33,856 nucleotides of DNA from a virus, in the IMG/VR virus record IMGVR_UViG_3300010430_000286, positions 1 to 33,856 of that record; one strand, given 5' to 3'. Each line of letters opens with the position of its first letter. The first letter of the stretch is position 1. Made by a program: the position numbers and the translations under genes. Below are positions 1 through 5,647 of the stretch, in pieces. The notes beneath the pieces are model-generated. The model had not been told where the DNA came from. It made no database searches and worked only from the letters and a program-made list of their open reading frames with translations.

Positions 1-115
1 CCCACAAGTGAGTTGCGTCTTTAGTTTGTTCTGCGCCACAATTCAAACACTTGCGCTTTCCATAATTGTGAATACCTTCAGCTCCTTGCTGAACCTGAAC
101 CCATCTATGAGCCAT
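1..115 (-). CDS. Small zinc-ribbon-like protein, N-terminal part (gene crosses the window ends)
   Basis: Starts at ATG 115-113 behind the ribosome-binding sequence AGAGGAA nine bases upstream. It runs off base 1 after 38 codons and one extra base. The visible part has a C-L-N-C pair about 25 residues in. If the window is circular, the split codon is completed by bases 33856 and 33855 (GGA, Gly) and the frame stays open to TAG at 33743-33741, giving 76 residues. The joined protein then has a second possible metal pair (C-x3-H). It is the last gene of the leftward operon that begins at 1370 and converges on the tail genes. Function unknown; a small nucleic-acid or protein-binding zinc ribbon is an inference. 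Confidence 0.75.
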   Translation of the reverse strand, partial: MAHRWVQVQQGAEGIHNYGKRKCLNCGAEQTKDATHLW

Positions 116-121
116 TACAGT

Positions 122-307
122 CTATTCCTCTGTTAAATACATTGTTTCACAACGATTACCACCTATATCAAGAAAGAATTCATGCTTGTTTTTGCAGGTC
201 TTGTTATATATCTTTTGTTTTGCATCAGCTAACACGTAACTCTCTGAAACCTTTTCCCCGCAAATAAGACAGTTAACCTTATAGTGCCTTCTATACTGAT
301 AAATCAT
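122..307 (-). CDS. Small hypothetical protein with a Cys pair
   Basis: This 61-residue protein starts at ATG 307; an adjacent TTG at 310 is a less likely start. It has a CLIC pair near residue 15 and another Cys about 25 residues later in a basic stretch, suggesting a small metal-binding fold, but I do not recognise the family. Its last codons GAG GAA TAG also provide the ribosome-binding site of the next gene (115-1), so the two are probably translationally coupled. Its own ribosome-binding sequence (GAGGAA, inside the end of the upstream gene) sits rather far away, about 13 bases. Confidence 0.6.
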   Translation of the reverse strand: MIYQYRRHYKVNCLICGEKVSESYVLADAKQKIYNKTCKNKHEFFLDIGGNRCETMYLTEE

Positions 308-317
308 CAAATTTAGT

Positions 318-500
318 CTATTCCTCTGGAATATTTCGATACTCTTCGTCAGTCATATCGATGCGTTTAAATCTAATGGATAATTCTTCTCCATCTTCCA
401 AATTATCGGCATATATGACGCCTTCGGTTGCATCAGTTACGGGAGTCCACGCCCCAATACCTTCCTCGTAATAAAATAAATATGGTTTCTTATCATTCAT
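318..500 (-). CDS. Small acidic phage protein of the KPYLFYYEEG type
   Basis: This 60-residue acidic protein begins MNDKKPYLFYYEEG. I prefer ATG 500, because AGGTAA lies five bases upstream; an in-frame ATG at 518 would add six residues. Short proteins with a KPYLFY..G.GAWTP beginning and an IRFKR.DMT.EE ending are, as far as I recall, found in tailed phages near the tail or lysis end; their role is unknown. It sits in the leftward accessory operon. The final GAG GAA TAG carries the next gene's Shine-Dalgarno sequence. Confidence 0.7.
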   Translation of the reverse strand: MNDKKPYLFYYEEGIGAWTPVTDATEGVIYADNLEDGEELSIRFKRIDMTDEEYRNIPEE

Positions 501-532
501 GGTCTTTACCTGTTTCATTGTCTTCTACCAGC

Positions 533-556
533 AAACCCCCAATTAAGGGGGTTTTT
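533..556 (+). terminator. Rho-independent terminator (+ direction)
   Basis: A perfect 8-bp stem AAACCCCC / GGGGGTTT with loop AATTAA is followed by two more Ts on the plus strand. Only minus-strand genes lie around it. In a circular genome it would stop late rightward transcripts that run past 33715 before they reach attP. On the minus strand the hairpin has no T-run and might only shape the mRNA ahead of the gene at 500. Confidence 0.55.
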
Positions 557-559
557 AGT

Positions 560-793
560 TTAGTGCAGCCTATCTCTATAAGTTAGGTCCGTACACAACC
601 CAAAGAAGTGCGGTGCCGACTGCATGCCTTTAACCCTTCTCGGTGGGTCGTTACATGCTGGTTTTACGCGTGAGAGTGGGGGCTGCATCCCACCATTAAT
701 ATCTTCTGTTTTTTCCAGGTAAGCAGTTACTAGCTCAGGAACCGCAAACAAACTAAACTGCAACGCAAATAGAATGTATGGTTTTTTAATCAT
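560..793 (-). CDS. Hypothetical small protein with hydrophobic N-terminus
   Basis: A 77-residue frame starting at ATG 793, with CAGGAA ten bases upstream. The first 25 residues are hydrophobic after two lysines and could be a signal or membrane segment. The rest is rich in Pro, Arg and Cys and resembles no family I know. The underlying DNA (about 595-700) is more GC-rich than its surroundings and holds repeated GCATGC/ATGCAG-like words, so a structured RNA is an alternative. Support is the good start site and its place in the operon. Confidence 0.4.
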   Translation of the reverse strand: MIKKPYILFALQFSLFAVPELVTAYLEKTEDINGGMQPPLSRVKPACNDPPRRVKGMQSAPHFFGLCTDLTYRDRLH

Positions 794-844
794 TCCTGGT
801 CTATTCCTGTTTTATATGGACTCTCAGCCCAGTTAAATCCATGC

Positions 845-934
845 TTACGTGGAAAGCTCGTAGTAAACAAGTAATGTTATAGCCGCCATTAACAACGCTA
901 ATGCTAGGCACTTAAAAAAATCTCTAATCTTCAT
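845..934 (-). CDS. 29-residue single-pass membrane peptide
   Basis: A very short frame, MKIRDFFKCLALALLMAAIT then LLVYYELST. It has a positively charged start, about 17 hydrophobic residues and a short polar tail, as expected of a one-pass membrane peptide. Its ATG (934) lies inside the last codons of the gene at 924-1370, in another frame, so it is probably translated by coupling. Small phage membrane peptides of this type can be holin-like, exclusion or toxin factors; nothing here decides between them. Confidence 0.5.
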   Translation of the reverse strand: MKIRDFFKCLALALLMAAITLLVYYELST

Positions 935-1370
935 CTAACGTCAAATCCAAACGGGTGATCACTTCCTTTCGCTCGCTACCAATGAAAGGACTATCTGTTA
1001 TAAATTGGATTTTAAAACCCACAAACTTGCTATTTATCAATCCAGTTAACTTGCGGCGGTTCCGAGCCGTATCGAGCAAATAAACGTTGTCGAGGTTTAC
1101 TCCGATCTCAATGTCGTATTCCTCGGAAAGTCGCCCTAAAACGTCCATGTGTTTGTAGCCGGTCTCTTTGCGCATGGCGGTAGATGAGGGATCGCCCGGT
1201 AAAGTGCTTAAAAGATACAGTCGGGACATTTCGTCGAGTGAAATTGCTAGATTTAAAACGCCGCCTCGAATCCCTACCAGATTTTCAATCGATAGGCCGG
1301 TTGAGGCCCACCATTCCTTGATCTCCTTAATATTTATTAATGGCCGTTTATTAATTGCTTTATTTAACAT
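924..1370 (-). CDS. Hypothetical protein, first gene of the leftward accessory operon
   Basis: A 148-residue protein starting at ATG 1370 with a strong AAAGGAG seven to eight bases upstream. It is a soluble mixed alpha/beta sequence with no signal peptide or membrane segment, and I recognise no family. It is the gene nearest attP on this side and heads the minus-strand operon 1370 to 33741. Genes in this position in temperate phages are often lysogenic-conversion cargo; that is inference only. No clear promoter was found between it and the att site. Confidence 0.7.
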   Translation of the reverse strand: MLNKAINKRPLINIKEIKEWWASTGLSIENLVGIRGGVLNLAISLDEMSRLYLLSTLPGDPSSTAMRKETGYKHMDVLGRLSEEYDIEIGVNLDNVYLLDTARNRRKLTGLINSKFVGFKIQFITDSPFIGSERKEVITRLDLTLDED

Positions 1371-1407
1371 AGTGAAACTCCTTTTCCGTTATCGGTGGCG
1401 GCAAAAT

Positions 1408-1431
1408 TTACTGTGTCACTTTTTGCGCGCA
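1408..1431 (+). repeat. attP arm-type repeat, left copy (candidate Int arm site)
   Basis: Matches the sequence at 1669-1692 at 21 of 24 positions in direct orientation; shared core ACTGTGTYACTTTTTG. The two copies flank the tRNA-like core at about 105 and 75-130 bp. Paired arm sites bound by the integrase N-terminal domain are known for lambda-type attP sites. Confidence 0.55.
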
Positions 1432-1535
1432 GTTGTTTTAAAATTGGGGAGGGTTTGAGTGGATAAGAGTGTTTATTGCTCCAAAAAGAAGCGTAAGTAA
1501 TTGATTTATATAGTGCCGGTATATCGTTAATCGTT

Positions 1536-1594
1536 CTTGAAAACCGGCATGGGTTAATAGCCCATCCAGGGTTCGAATCCCTGTCTCTCCGCCA
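1536..1594 (+). other. attP: attP core: 3' half of tRNA-Ser(UGA)
   Basis: The segment reads as the anticodon loop CTTGAAA (anticodon TGA, 1538-1540), the 3' anticodon stem, the long variable arm with stem ATGGG/CCCAT typical of tRNA-Ser, the T arm (CAGGG-TTCGAAT-CCCTG), the acceptor strand TCTCTCC, discriminator G and CCA at 1592-1594. The 5' half is absent, so this is not a working tRNA. Tyrosine integrases often cross over at the anticodon loop, so 1536-1542 is the likely overlap region and the phage copy would restore the host gene. A 7-bp palindrome follows at 1600-1617, overlapping a near-consensus IHF site (1607-1619, one mismatch). Confidence 0.85.
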
Positions 1595-1625
1595 ATTTTG
1601 GTTATTAATCAATAACCTACAAGAT

Positions 1626-1670
1626 AAAAGCCCTTGAAAAAAACCAAAATTTTTCAGGGGCTTTTTTCTT
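1626..1670. terminator. Bidirectional terminator between int and attP
   Basis: A long stem AAAAGCCCTTGAAAAA / TTTTTCAGGGGCTTTT with one G-U pair and a short loop. On the plus strand it ends in TTTTTT, on the minus strand in CTTTTATCTT. It should end the leftward integrase transcript and shield attP from both sides. Confidence 0.75.
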
Positions 1671-1692
1671 ACTGTGTTACTTTTTGTGCACA
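1669..1692 (+). repeat. attP arm-type repeat, right copy
   Basis: Second copy of the repeat at 1408-1431 (21 of 24 identical, same orientation). It lies between the terminator and the integrase stop codon, on the other side of the core, as expected for a P' arm site. Confidence 0.55.
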
Positions 1693-1698
1693 AAAATC

Positions 1699-2739
1699 TC
1701 ATTTTTTGAATTCCAATAGCTGACCGAAGCCTTCTTTTATCGATATGTTGCCGGCGGCTTTTCTCAGATGGTTAACGTCTAGATGCGCGTATCGCTTTAC
1801 CATGGAGTAACTAGACCAACCTGCCAAATCCATCAGCTCTGGCAATGAGGTTCCGTTCATAACATGCCAACTGGCCCAAGTGTGCCTTAAATCGTGCCAC
1901 CGAAAGTTTTTGATCCCGGCCTTTTCAAGTAATGGCTTCCAGGTGTCTTTGTTGTCGATTTGGCCGAAAGGCTTCCCGCGGTAAACAAAAACATTCTCTT
2001 CATGGTTTCCCATGTTTCGCAATAGTATTTTTTTTATTTCATCGGTAATTGGAATGGCGTGGATTTTTTGAGTTTTGAATACCTCGGCCGGGATCACAAT
2101 TTGTCGACTGTCCATCATTATCCAGGACCATTTGAGCCCCAGGCAGTTTGACTTCCTCACGCCACTCAATAGAGAGAATCGGATCGGATCTTTAAGGTGG
2201 TCGGGCGCGGCTTTAATTAGCTGCTGGGCTTCTTTGATTGTTAACCACCTCGGCTCTTTCTTGTGCTCTTTATAAAATCGAAGTTTGGGCGCGTATTCTA
2301 GCCAATTCCACTCGTCAGCTGCCATATTCAGCAAGCTACGTAATTGCGAAGACATTCGATTAATGCGAGCATCACCGCATTCGCGCTCGTCCTGGTACTC
2401 ATCCATAATATCTTCAATCAATTCGCGGTTTATATCTTCCAGATTCATCACAGGTTTTATTTTACCAAAAGCGATAGTGAGCATTTCAAAAGTGCTGATG
2501 TATTCGTCGAGCGTGCTCAAGTGTTTTTTTGCATTGATAAACTTGGCCAGCGCTTTGTCCCATGGGTGAGGGTCTTTTACGCCCAATTCGTGGCGCTCCC
2601 AAAGCTGACGTTTAACTCGCGCCTCTACCTGCTCCGCTTCCTCGCGATTTTTCGTCCCTGTTGAAGCACGGAAAGTGCGGCGTTTGTATTTGAAGCTGTA
2701 GTAGTAATAGGGCGAACCTTTTCGCTTGTAGACTGACAT
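1699..2739 (-). CDS. int: Tyrosine-recombinase integrase
   Basis: A full-length 346-residue phage integrase that would recombine attP (1536-1594) with the host tRNA-Ser gene. The N-terminus (residues 1-50, YYYYSFKYKRRTFRASTGT) is an arm-binding-type domain, residues 60-155 the core-binding domain, and 160-330 the catalytic domain. Visible catalytic residues are R195 (SGVRKSN), K222, H282 and R285 (WHDLRH), W308 in place of the second His, and nucleophile Y317 (KRYAHL). The ATG at 2739 follows GGAGGAGAAGG. The gene starts inside the excisionase gene (115-base overlap). Expression is from the leftward promoter near 4650. Confidence 0.97.
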   Translation of the reverse strand: MSVYKRKGSPYYYYSFKYKRRTFRASTGTKNREEAEQVEARVKRQLWERHELGVKDPHPWDKALAKFINAKKHLSTLDEYISTFEMLTIAFGKIKPVMNLEDINRELIEDIMDEYQDERECGDARINRMSSQLRSLLNMAADEWNWLEYAPKLRFYKEHKKEPRWLTIKEAQQLIKAAPDHLKDPIRFSLLSGVRKSNCLGLKWSWIMMDSRQIVIPAEVFKTQKIHAIPITDEIKKILLRNMGNHEENVFVYRGKPFGQIDNKDTWKPLLEKAGIKNFRWHDLRHTWASWHVMNGTSLPELMDLAGWSSYSMVKRYAHLDVNHLRKAAGNISIKEGFGQLLEFKK

Positions 2740-2939
2740 CCTTCTCCTCCACTAGGTTTAACTGGTTTTACATACTGCCCCTTAATAAAGTTCGCGAGCT
2801 CTCCCCGCAAAAAAACAAAAGCTCTACCAACCTTAGCACATGGCAGATCTCCCGCTGCCGCCTTTGAGGTCACCGTATTAACAGAGCATTTCAAATATTC
2901 AGCCGCTTCTTTAGCGTTTAGTGTATCAAGCGCATTCAT
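2625..2939 (-). CDS. xis: Excisionase-family helix-turn-helix protein
   Basis: This 104-residue protein has an N-terminal MerR/excisionase-type DNA-binding domain: LNAKEAAEYLKCSVNTVTSK is the helix-turn-helix, followed by a VGRAFVFLRGELANFI wing. Such proteins bend attachment-site DNA and direct integrase toward excision. The last 45 residues are low-complexity and basic and are encoded in the 115 bases that also encode the integrase start in another frame. It lies directly downstream of the DUF7220-like gene, with no gap for a separate promoter. Confidence 0.85.
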   Translation of the reverse strand: MNALDTLNAKEAAEYLKCSVNTVTSKAAAGDLPCAKVGRAFVFLRGELANFIKGQYVKPVKPSGGEGCQSTSEKVRPITTTASNTNAALSVLQQGRKIARKRSR

Positions 2940-2941
2940 TT

Positions 2942-3283
2942 TCAGCCTGCCTTTATTTTATTTAGCTCGCACGATTCACATTCAATAAAATGCTCGTCGC
3001 ACCCCTCGGGTAGATTGCACCCACAGTTATAGCAATGAATCGTTCGAGTTAATTTATTTTTGATAGTCAAGTAAACCGACCGACCGTTAAACAGCCGTCT
3101 AATACCATACGATCGCACAAAACTCACCAGGGTAAAGAAAACGGTCGTTATAACATTCTCAAAGAAGGTAAAATCTTTCCCAATAATAGGGAACCAGATC
3201 AATTGTGCCACCAATGCAGCACCCGCCCCGATAAAGATATTTGTTAGGGCTTCTAGAGCGCTATCAATTTTCGACTGCTTCAT
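2942..3283 (-). CDS. DUF7220-like membrane protein with C-terminal zinc ribbon
   Basis: A 113-residue protein. Residues 8-60 carry two hydrophobic segments with the pattern ALTNIFIGAGAALVAQLIWF..., then FTLVSFVRSYGIRRLF, which I recognise as the phage-associated DUF7220 type of inner-membrane protein (function unknown). It then has a CYNC ... CESC ribbon near the C-terminus. ATG 3283 is preferred over ATG 3289, because GAGGT sits eight bases before the former and only two before the latter. It overlaps the end of the small gene 3416-3264. Confidence 0.75.
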   Translation of the reverse strand: MKQSKIDSALEALTNIFIGAGAALVAQLIWFPIIGKDFTFFENVITTVFFTLVSFVRSYGIRRLFNGRSVYLTIKNKLTRTIHCYNCGCNLPEGCDEHFIECESCELNKIKAG

Positions 3284-3416
3284 CGTCATTTACCTCGATA
3301 ATCTCTTCATGCATTTTATGCTGTACCTTACTAACGAGCTGATTCTCGCTCACCCATCCAACCGCCTGGCGATGAATTTCGACCCCTTGCTCGTTGTAAA
3401 TAACCTGGACTTTCAT
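3264..3416 (-). CDS. 50-residue hypothetical protein
   Basis: The small frame MKVQVIYNEQGVEIHRQAVG ends ...EVNDDEAVEN. Its ATG overlaps the TGA of the upstream gene (ATGA at 3416-3413), and its end overlaps the start of the DUF7220-like gene by about 20 bases, a tight chain typical of early phage operons. Mixed charge, no membrane segment, no recognised family. The codon pattern and the double overlap argue for a real gene. Confidence 0.7.
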   Translation of the reverse strand: MKVQVIYNEQGVEIHRQAVGWVSENQLVSKVQHKMHEEIIEVNDDEAVEN

Positions 3417-3676
3417 TGCATAGCCACCTGATCAAAGGCTTGGACTGCTAATTCCCAACCCTTTGGAGGATCGTACTCACTGACAAGCCGCGACTCTTTT
3501 AAATCACCGGCCCGCTTGTGAGCGGGGAACCCGTATTGATAGCGAAGGATCTGTGATAGTGTCGTGCGCGGCATTGATAAGCGATCGGCTATCGATTGAA
3601 TGCTTTCGGTTTTTAACCAGACTTTGATCGCCTCGAGATTCTTAGCAACTTTCTTTCTTGCCTGCGCTTTCGACAC
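3413..3676 (-). CDS. Small helix-turn-helix protein
   Basis: An 87-residue protein with a GTG start (3676) behind AAGGAG. Residues 17-45 (VWLKTESIQSIADRLSMPRTT) form a clear helix-turn-helix, so a DNA-binding role is likely, perhaps regulation or excision control in the leftward operon. The tail is without known motifs. It is coupled by ATGA to the next gene downstream. I do not recognise a named family. Confidence 0.75.
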   Translation of the reverse strand: MSKAQARKKVAKNLEAIKVWLKTESIQSIADRLSMPRTTLSQILRYQYGFPAHKRAGDLKESRLVSEYDPPKGWELAVQAFDQVAMQ

Positions 3677-3678
3677 TT

Positions 3679-3780
3679 TTATTCTCCTTGCGGTAAAAAC
3701 ATATAAGGAATTTCGATAACTTCTGCGATTTCCTCAATGGTTAAGCCTTCGGCCAACAATTCAGCAATTAATTCACCCAT
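3679..3780 (-). CDS. 33-residue helix-turn-helix-like micro-protein
   Basis: MGELIAELLAEGLTIEEIAE then VIEIPYMFLPQGE. The GLTIEEIAEVIEIP stretch looks like the core two helices of a helix-turn-helix. Its ATG follows the SSB stop codon with no gap (TAA then ATG), so translation probably depends on SSB termination, and its stop lies three bases before the next gene's GTG. It could be a trimmed DNA-binding domain or a partner of the 87-residue protein downstream. Confidence 0.55.
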   Translation of the reverse strand: MGELIAELLAEGLTIEEIAEVIEIPYMFLPQGE

Positions 3781-4212
3781 TTAAAAAGGTATATCGTCGT
3801 CAAAGTTGTCATCCATTCCTGCCGGAGTGGCTGACTGAGCTTGTGCCTGGGGCTGCTCGGTCTTTTTGCCGCCTAGCCATTGGACCGTGTGACCAAAGTC
3901 TCGGACACGAATGTCAACGCCGTATTGTTTAACGCCAGCCTTTTCCCAAGAGTGGTAATTAAGCGAACCTTTCACGTAAACCCTGGAACCTTTGCAAAGA
4001 TACTTGGCGATAGATTCTGCCAGCTTGCCAAAAACCGAAACCCGGTGCCATTCGGTTTTTTCCTGCTTTTGACCGGTGTTTTTATCTAACCAACTCTCAC
4101 TAGTTGCAACACTCAAAGTCGTAATTGTGTCACCGTTAGGTGTATAACGAACCTCGGGATCACTCCCCATATCGCCAACAATCACTACGTCATTTATTCC
4201 GCGTTTTGCCAT
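3781..4212 (-). CDS. ssb: Single-stranded DNA-binding protein
   Basis: A 143-residue OB-fold SSB: GINDVVIVGDMGSDPEVRYT, the EWHRVSVFGKLAE strand and GSRVYVKGSL are the standard landmarks, followed by a Gln/Ala-rich linker and the acidic tip DDDIPF that recruits host replication proteins. The start at ATG 4212 is chosen because AAGGTGA lies eight to nine bases upstream; the frame is open to 4278 but that extension has no ribosome-binding site. It protects single-stranded DNA during replication and recombination. It is second in the leftward early operon. Confidence 0.95.
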   Translation of the reverse strand: MAKRGINDVVIVGDMGSDPEVRYTPNGDTITTLSVATSESWLDKNTGQKQEKTEWHRVSVFGKLAESIAKYLCKGSRVYVKGSLNYHSWEKAGVKQYGVDIRVRDFGHTVQWLGGKKTEQPQAQAQSATPAGMDDNFDDDIPF

Positions 4213-4297
4213 TTTATTTTTCACCTTTTTAAAAAAAATGCCGCCCAATACAACAATGGAGGATAAGAGGGCAGCCAATGCCTAGGGAGAACAAACC

Positions 4298-4540
4298 TTA
4301 AATATACTTACTACCGCACTTTGGCCAGGCGTCGACAATGCCTAAAGCTTTTTTTCGGCGATGTTGTGCTTGTGCCGTCTGAATGCCGGCCATGGTGGCG
4401 GATTTAACCGTTTCTCGCTTCAAAACCTGTTCGGCTACAGCGAACCCAATTTCAATAGAATGCTCATCAATACCTTTATTTTTGCATTCTTCGGCGATAA
4501 TTCTTTCAATTCGCTTTAATCTAATATCCTTTAGATGCAT
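4298..4540 (-). CDS. Hypothetical 80-residue basic helical protein
   Basis: Starts at ATG 4540 behind GGAGG; an upstream in-frame ATG (4582) lacks a site. Highly charged and mostly helical (KDIRLKRIERIIAEECKNKG), with a basic patch HRRKK and a late Cys. It is the first gene after the leftward promoter and its two operators, so it would be among the first made on induction. Genes here in lambda-like phages include N-type antiterminators and recombination accessories, but there is no sequence evidence for either. Confidence 0.7.
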   Translation of the reverse strand: MHLKDIRLKRIERIIAEECKNKGIDEHSIEIGFAVAEQVLKRETVKSATMAGIQTAQAQHRRKKALGIVDAWPKCGSKYI

Positions 4541-4629
4541 AATTTCCTCCGCTTTTCCCTTGTTTGAGGCGCTTTTTAACAAAAGTCCATCACTTTATTG
4601 AGATTTGCTCTTGCTCTTGATTGAATTAA

Positions 4630-4659
4630 AAAATACCATAAAGGTATTGTTAGAGTCAA
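4630..4659 (-). promoter_or_regulatory. PL: Leftward early promoter PL
   Basis: On the minus strand, -35 TTGACT (4659-4654) and -10 TATTTT (4635-4630) are separated by 18 bp. One operator (4632-4648) covers the spacer and -10, and the other (4658-4674) touches the -35, so repressor binding would block it. It drives the int-xis-ssb operon. Confidence 0.7.
4632..4648. promoter_or_regulatory. Repressor operator OL1
   Basis: AATACCATAAAGGTATT is a perfect inverted repeat (AATACC, 5 bp, GGTATT). It is the most symmetric of four related sites in the genome and overlaps the PL -10. Confidence 0.75.
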
Positions 4660-4674
4660 CACCCTAATGGTATT
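4658..4674. promoter_or_regulatory. Repressor operator OL2
   Basis: AACACCCTAATGGTATT has the same RRYACC-N5-GGTRYY layout. Its centre is 26 bp from OL1 and it touches the PL -35. Confidence 0.7.
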
Positions 4675-4698
4675 TTATGAAGCCTTTCGTATTTCCCG

Positions 4699-4727
4699 TT
4701 GTTGTATTAGCAATAAGCGGGTACAAT
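4699..4727 (+). promoter_or_regulatory. Operator-free rightward promoter
   Basis: TTGTTG (4699-4704), exactly 17 bp, then TACAAT (4722-4727), 35 bases before the start codon at 4763. No copy of the repressor operator overlaps it, so it could fire in a lysogen. Confidence 0.65.
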
Positions 4728-4762
4728 TTAAAGTGCTTTAAATTAGAATAAAGGAGCTAAAT

Positions 4763-4873
4763 ATGAAGTATTCATTTGTGTACATGTGTCCACCCGACCA
4801 GCAAGACCCACCGGATCCGAACAAGCAACCGAAGAAGAAAGACGGCGACAGCGACTCTCTAGACAAGTCGTAG
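4763..4873 (+). CDS. 36-residue Pro/Lys/Asp-rich peptide
   Basis: ATG 4763 sits behind AAAGGAGCTAAAT, the best ribosome-binding site of the cassette. The peptide is hydrophilic (PPDQQDPPDPNKQPKKKDGD) after a short hydrophobic start, with no known family. It ends five bases before the membrane-protein ATG at 4879, so it may be a leader that couples translation or a functional partner. An overlapping longer frame (GTG 4786) lacks a ribosome-binding site. Confidence 0.6.
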   Translation: MKYSFVYMCPPDQQDPPDPNKQPKKKDGDSDSLDKS

Positions 4874-4878
4874 CCGTT

Positions 4879-5412
4879 ATGTGGAGCGTTTTCGTCGAGG
4901 TTGAAGAGAATATACTTTTGGTATTGTTATTTGTATCTTTTCTGGTAGCCACAAAAACCAAACGGGGCGTGGTTGTTTCTGCCTCATTGTATTGTTTGTT
5001 TTTGATCAGCAATCTGACCCAAGAGCTTAGATACACTTCAGAACTCGCTCCACTAATCTATTTGCCATTTACCGTTTTTATGGCCAGCATCACTTGTTTT
5101 TTGATTTTGCAGTATTCAGAAAAAATACGTTTATTTGAAATATCGGTATTGATAACACTGCTCGGAGTGATGGCTCTGGCATTGGCGCGATATATCGACG
5201 CATGGTATTTACCAAATTTCAAAATGGGGTCGACCTATACAGCTATCATGATGCTGTTGGACACAATATTAGTTGGTCTCTCTTTCTATCCCAACACAAG
5301 GAAGCTATTAAACAAACTTTCAGACAGGTTAAAGAATGCAGCATTTCGTTTTGTTTTCGCTCTTCGCGGTTTTTTTGGTGACGGTTTACGGGGTTATAAG
5401 GGCAATAAGTAA
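4879..5412 (+). CDS. Multi-pass membrane protein, lysogeny cassette
   Basis: A 177-residue protein with about five hydrophobic segments (from ENILLVLLFVSFLVA, SLYCLFLIS, LIYLPFTVFMASITCFLIL, VLITLLGVMALALA and TAIMMLLDTILVGLSF) and a basic C-terminal tail. It is thus an inner-membrane protein of unknown family. ATG 4879 is taken as the start because it follows the stop of the 36-residue peptide; a start at 4786 would add a charged 31-residue N-terminus. With an operator-free promoter and a position between the control regions, superinfection exclusion or host defence is a plausible guess, not shown by sequence. Confidence 0.7.
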   Translation: MWSVFVEVEENILLVLLFVSFLVATKTKRGVVVSASLYCLFLISNLTQELRYTSELAPLIYLPFTVFMASITCFLILQYSEKIRLFEISVLITLLGVMALALARYIDAWYLPNFKMGSTYTAIMMLLDTILVGLSFYPNTRKLLNKLSDRLKNAAFRFVFALRGFFGDGLRGYKGNK

Positions 5413-5647
5413 CGCCCAAAAACGCAGTCAACTCCCGACCACCCCTCAACCCGCCACTATTCCCCCCGACCTAAAGTTGGTGGATATATCCGCCTATGCG
5501 CAAAAGAAGGAATTAGAAGATAAAAATAGAATACTTCAGATGATTGTCGATATTGATGCGTCGCGTGATTCTGACGAGGTGGCACTTGAAACCATCCGCT
5601 GCCAAATGGAGGCCGAATATATCCTAACTAAGTATTCAGAGAAATAA
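5336..5647 (+). CDS. Single-pass membrane protein, partner in the cassette
   Basis: A 103-residue protein with an N-terminal membrane helix (FVLFSLFAVFLVTVYGVIRA), a Pro-rich linker and a charged helical tail (YAQKKELEDKNRILQMIVDI). It overlaps the end of the upstream membrane gene by 77 bases in another frame, with AGG-type spacing before ATG 5336, so the two are co-translated and probably work together at the membrane. No family recognised. It converges with the minus-strand gene at 5628, overlapping by 20 bases. Confidence 0.65.
   Translation: MQHFVLFSLFAVFLVTVYGVIRAISNAQKRSQLPTTPQPATIPPDLKLVDISAYAQKKELEDKNRILQMIVDIDASRDSDEVALETIRCQMEAEYILTKYSEK

Noticed and set aside
801-842. 13-codon frame MDLTGLRVHIKQE ending in the junction motif
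   Set aside because: Too short and without a ribosome-binding site; mentioned only because its stop is part of the AGGAATAGAC junction.
1515-1594. Possible complete tRNA with a short anticodon-stem insertion (GCCGGT at 1515-1520 pairs with ACCGGC)
   Set aside because: No D arm or 5' acceptor strand GGAGAGA precedes it; the pairing is better read as part of the att site.
1364-1702. 112-residue minus-strand frame containing RRDRDSNPGWAINP
   Set aside because: This is the well-known false protein read antisense through a tRNA T arm; it crosses the att core and terminator.
2075-2664. Three plus-strand frames opposite int
   Set aside because: Antisense shadows of the integrase, whose catalytic residues are all present.
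4213-4278. N-terminal extension of SSB to an ATG at 4278
   Set aside because: It adds a hydrophobic stretch unlike SSB and has no ribosome-binding site; ATG 4212 has both context and family support.
4743-5036. 97-residue minus-strand frame
   Set aside because: Antisense to the small peptide and membrane-protein genes; low-complexity Ser/Thr content and no start signal.
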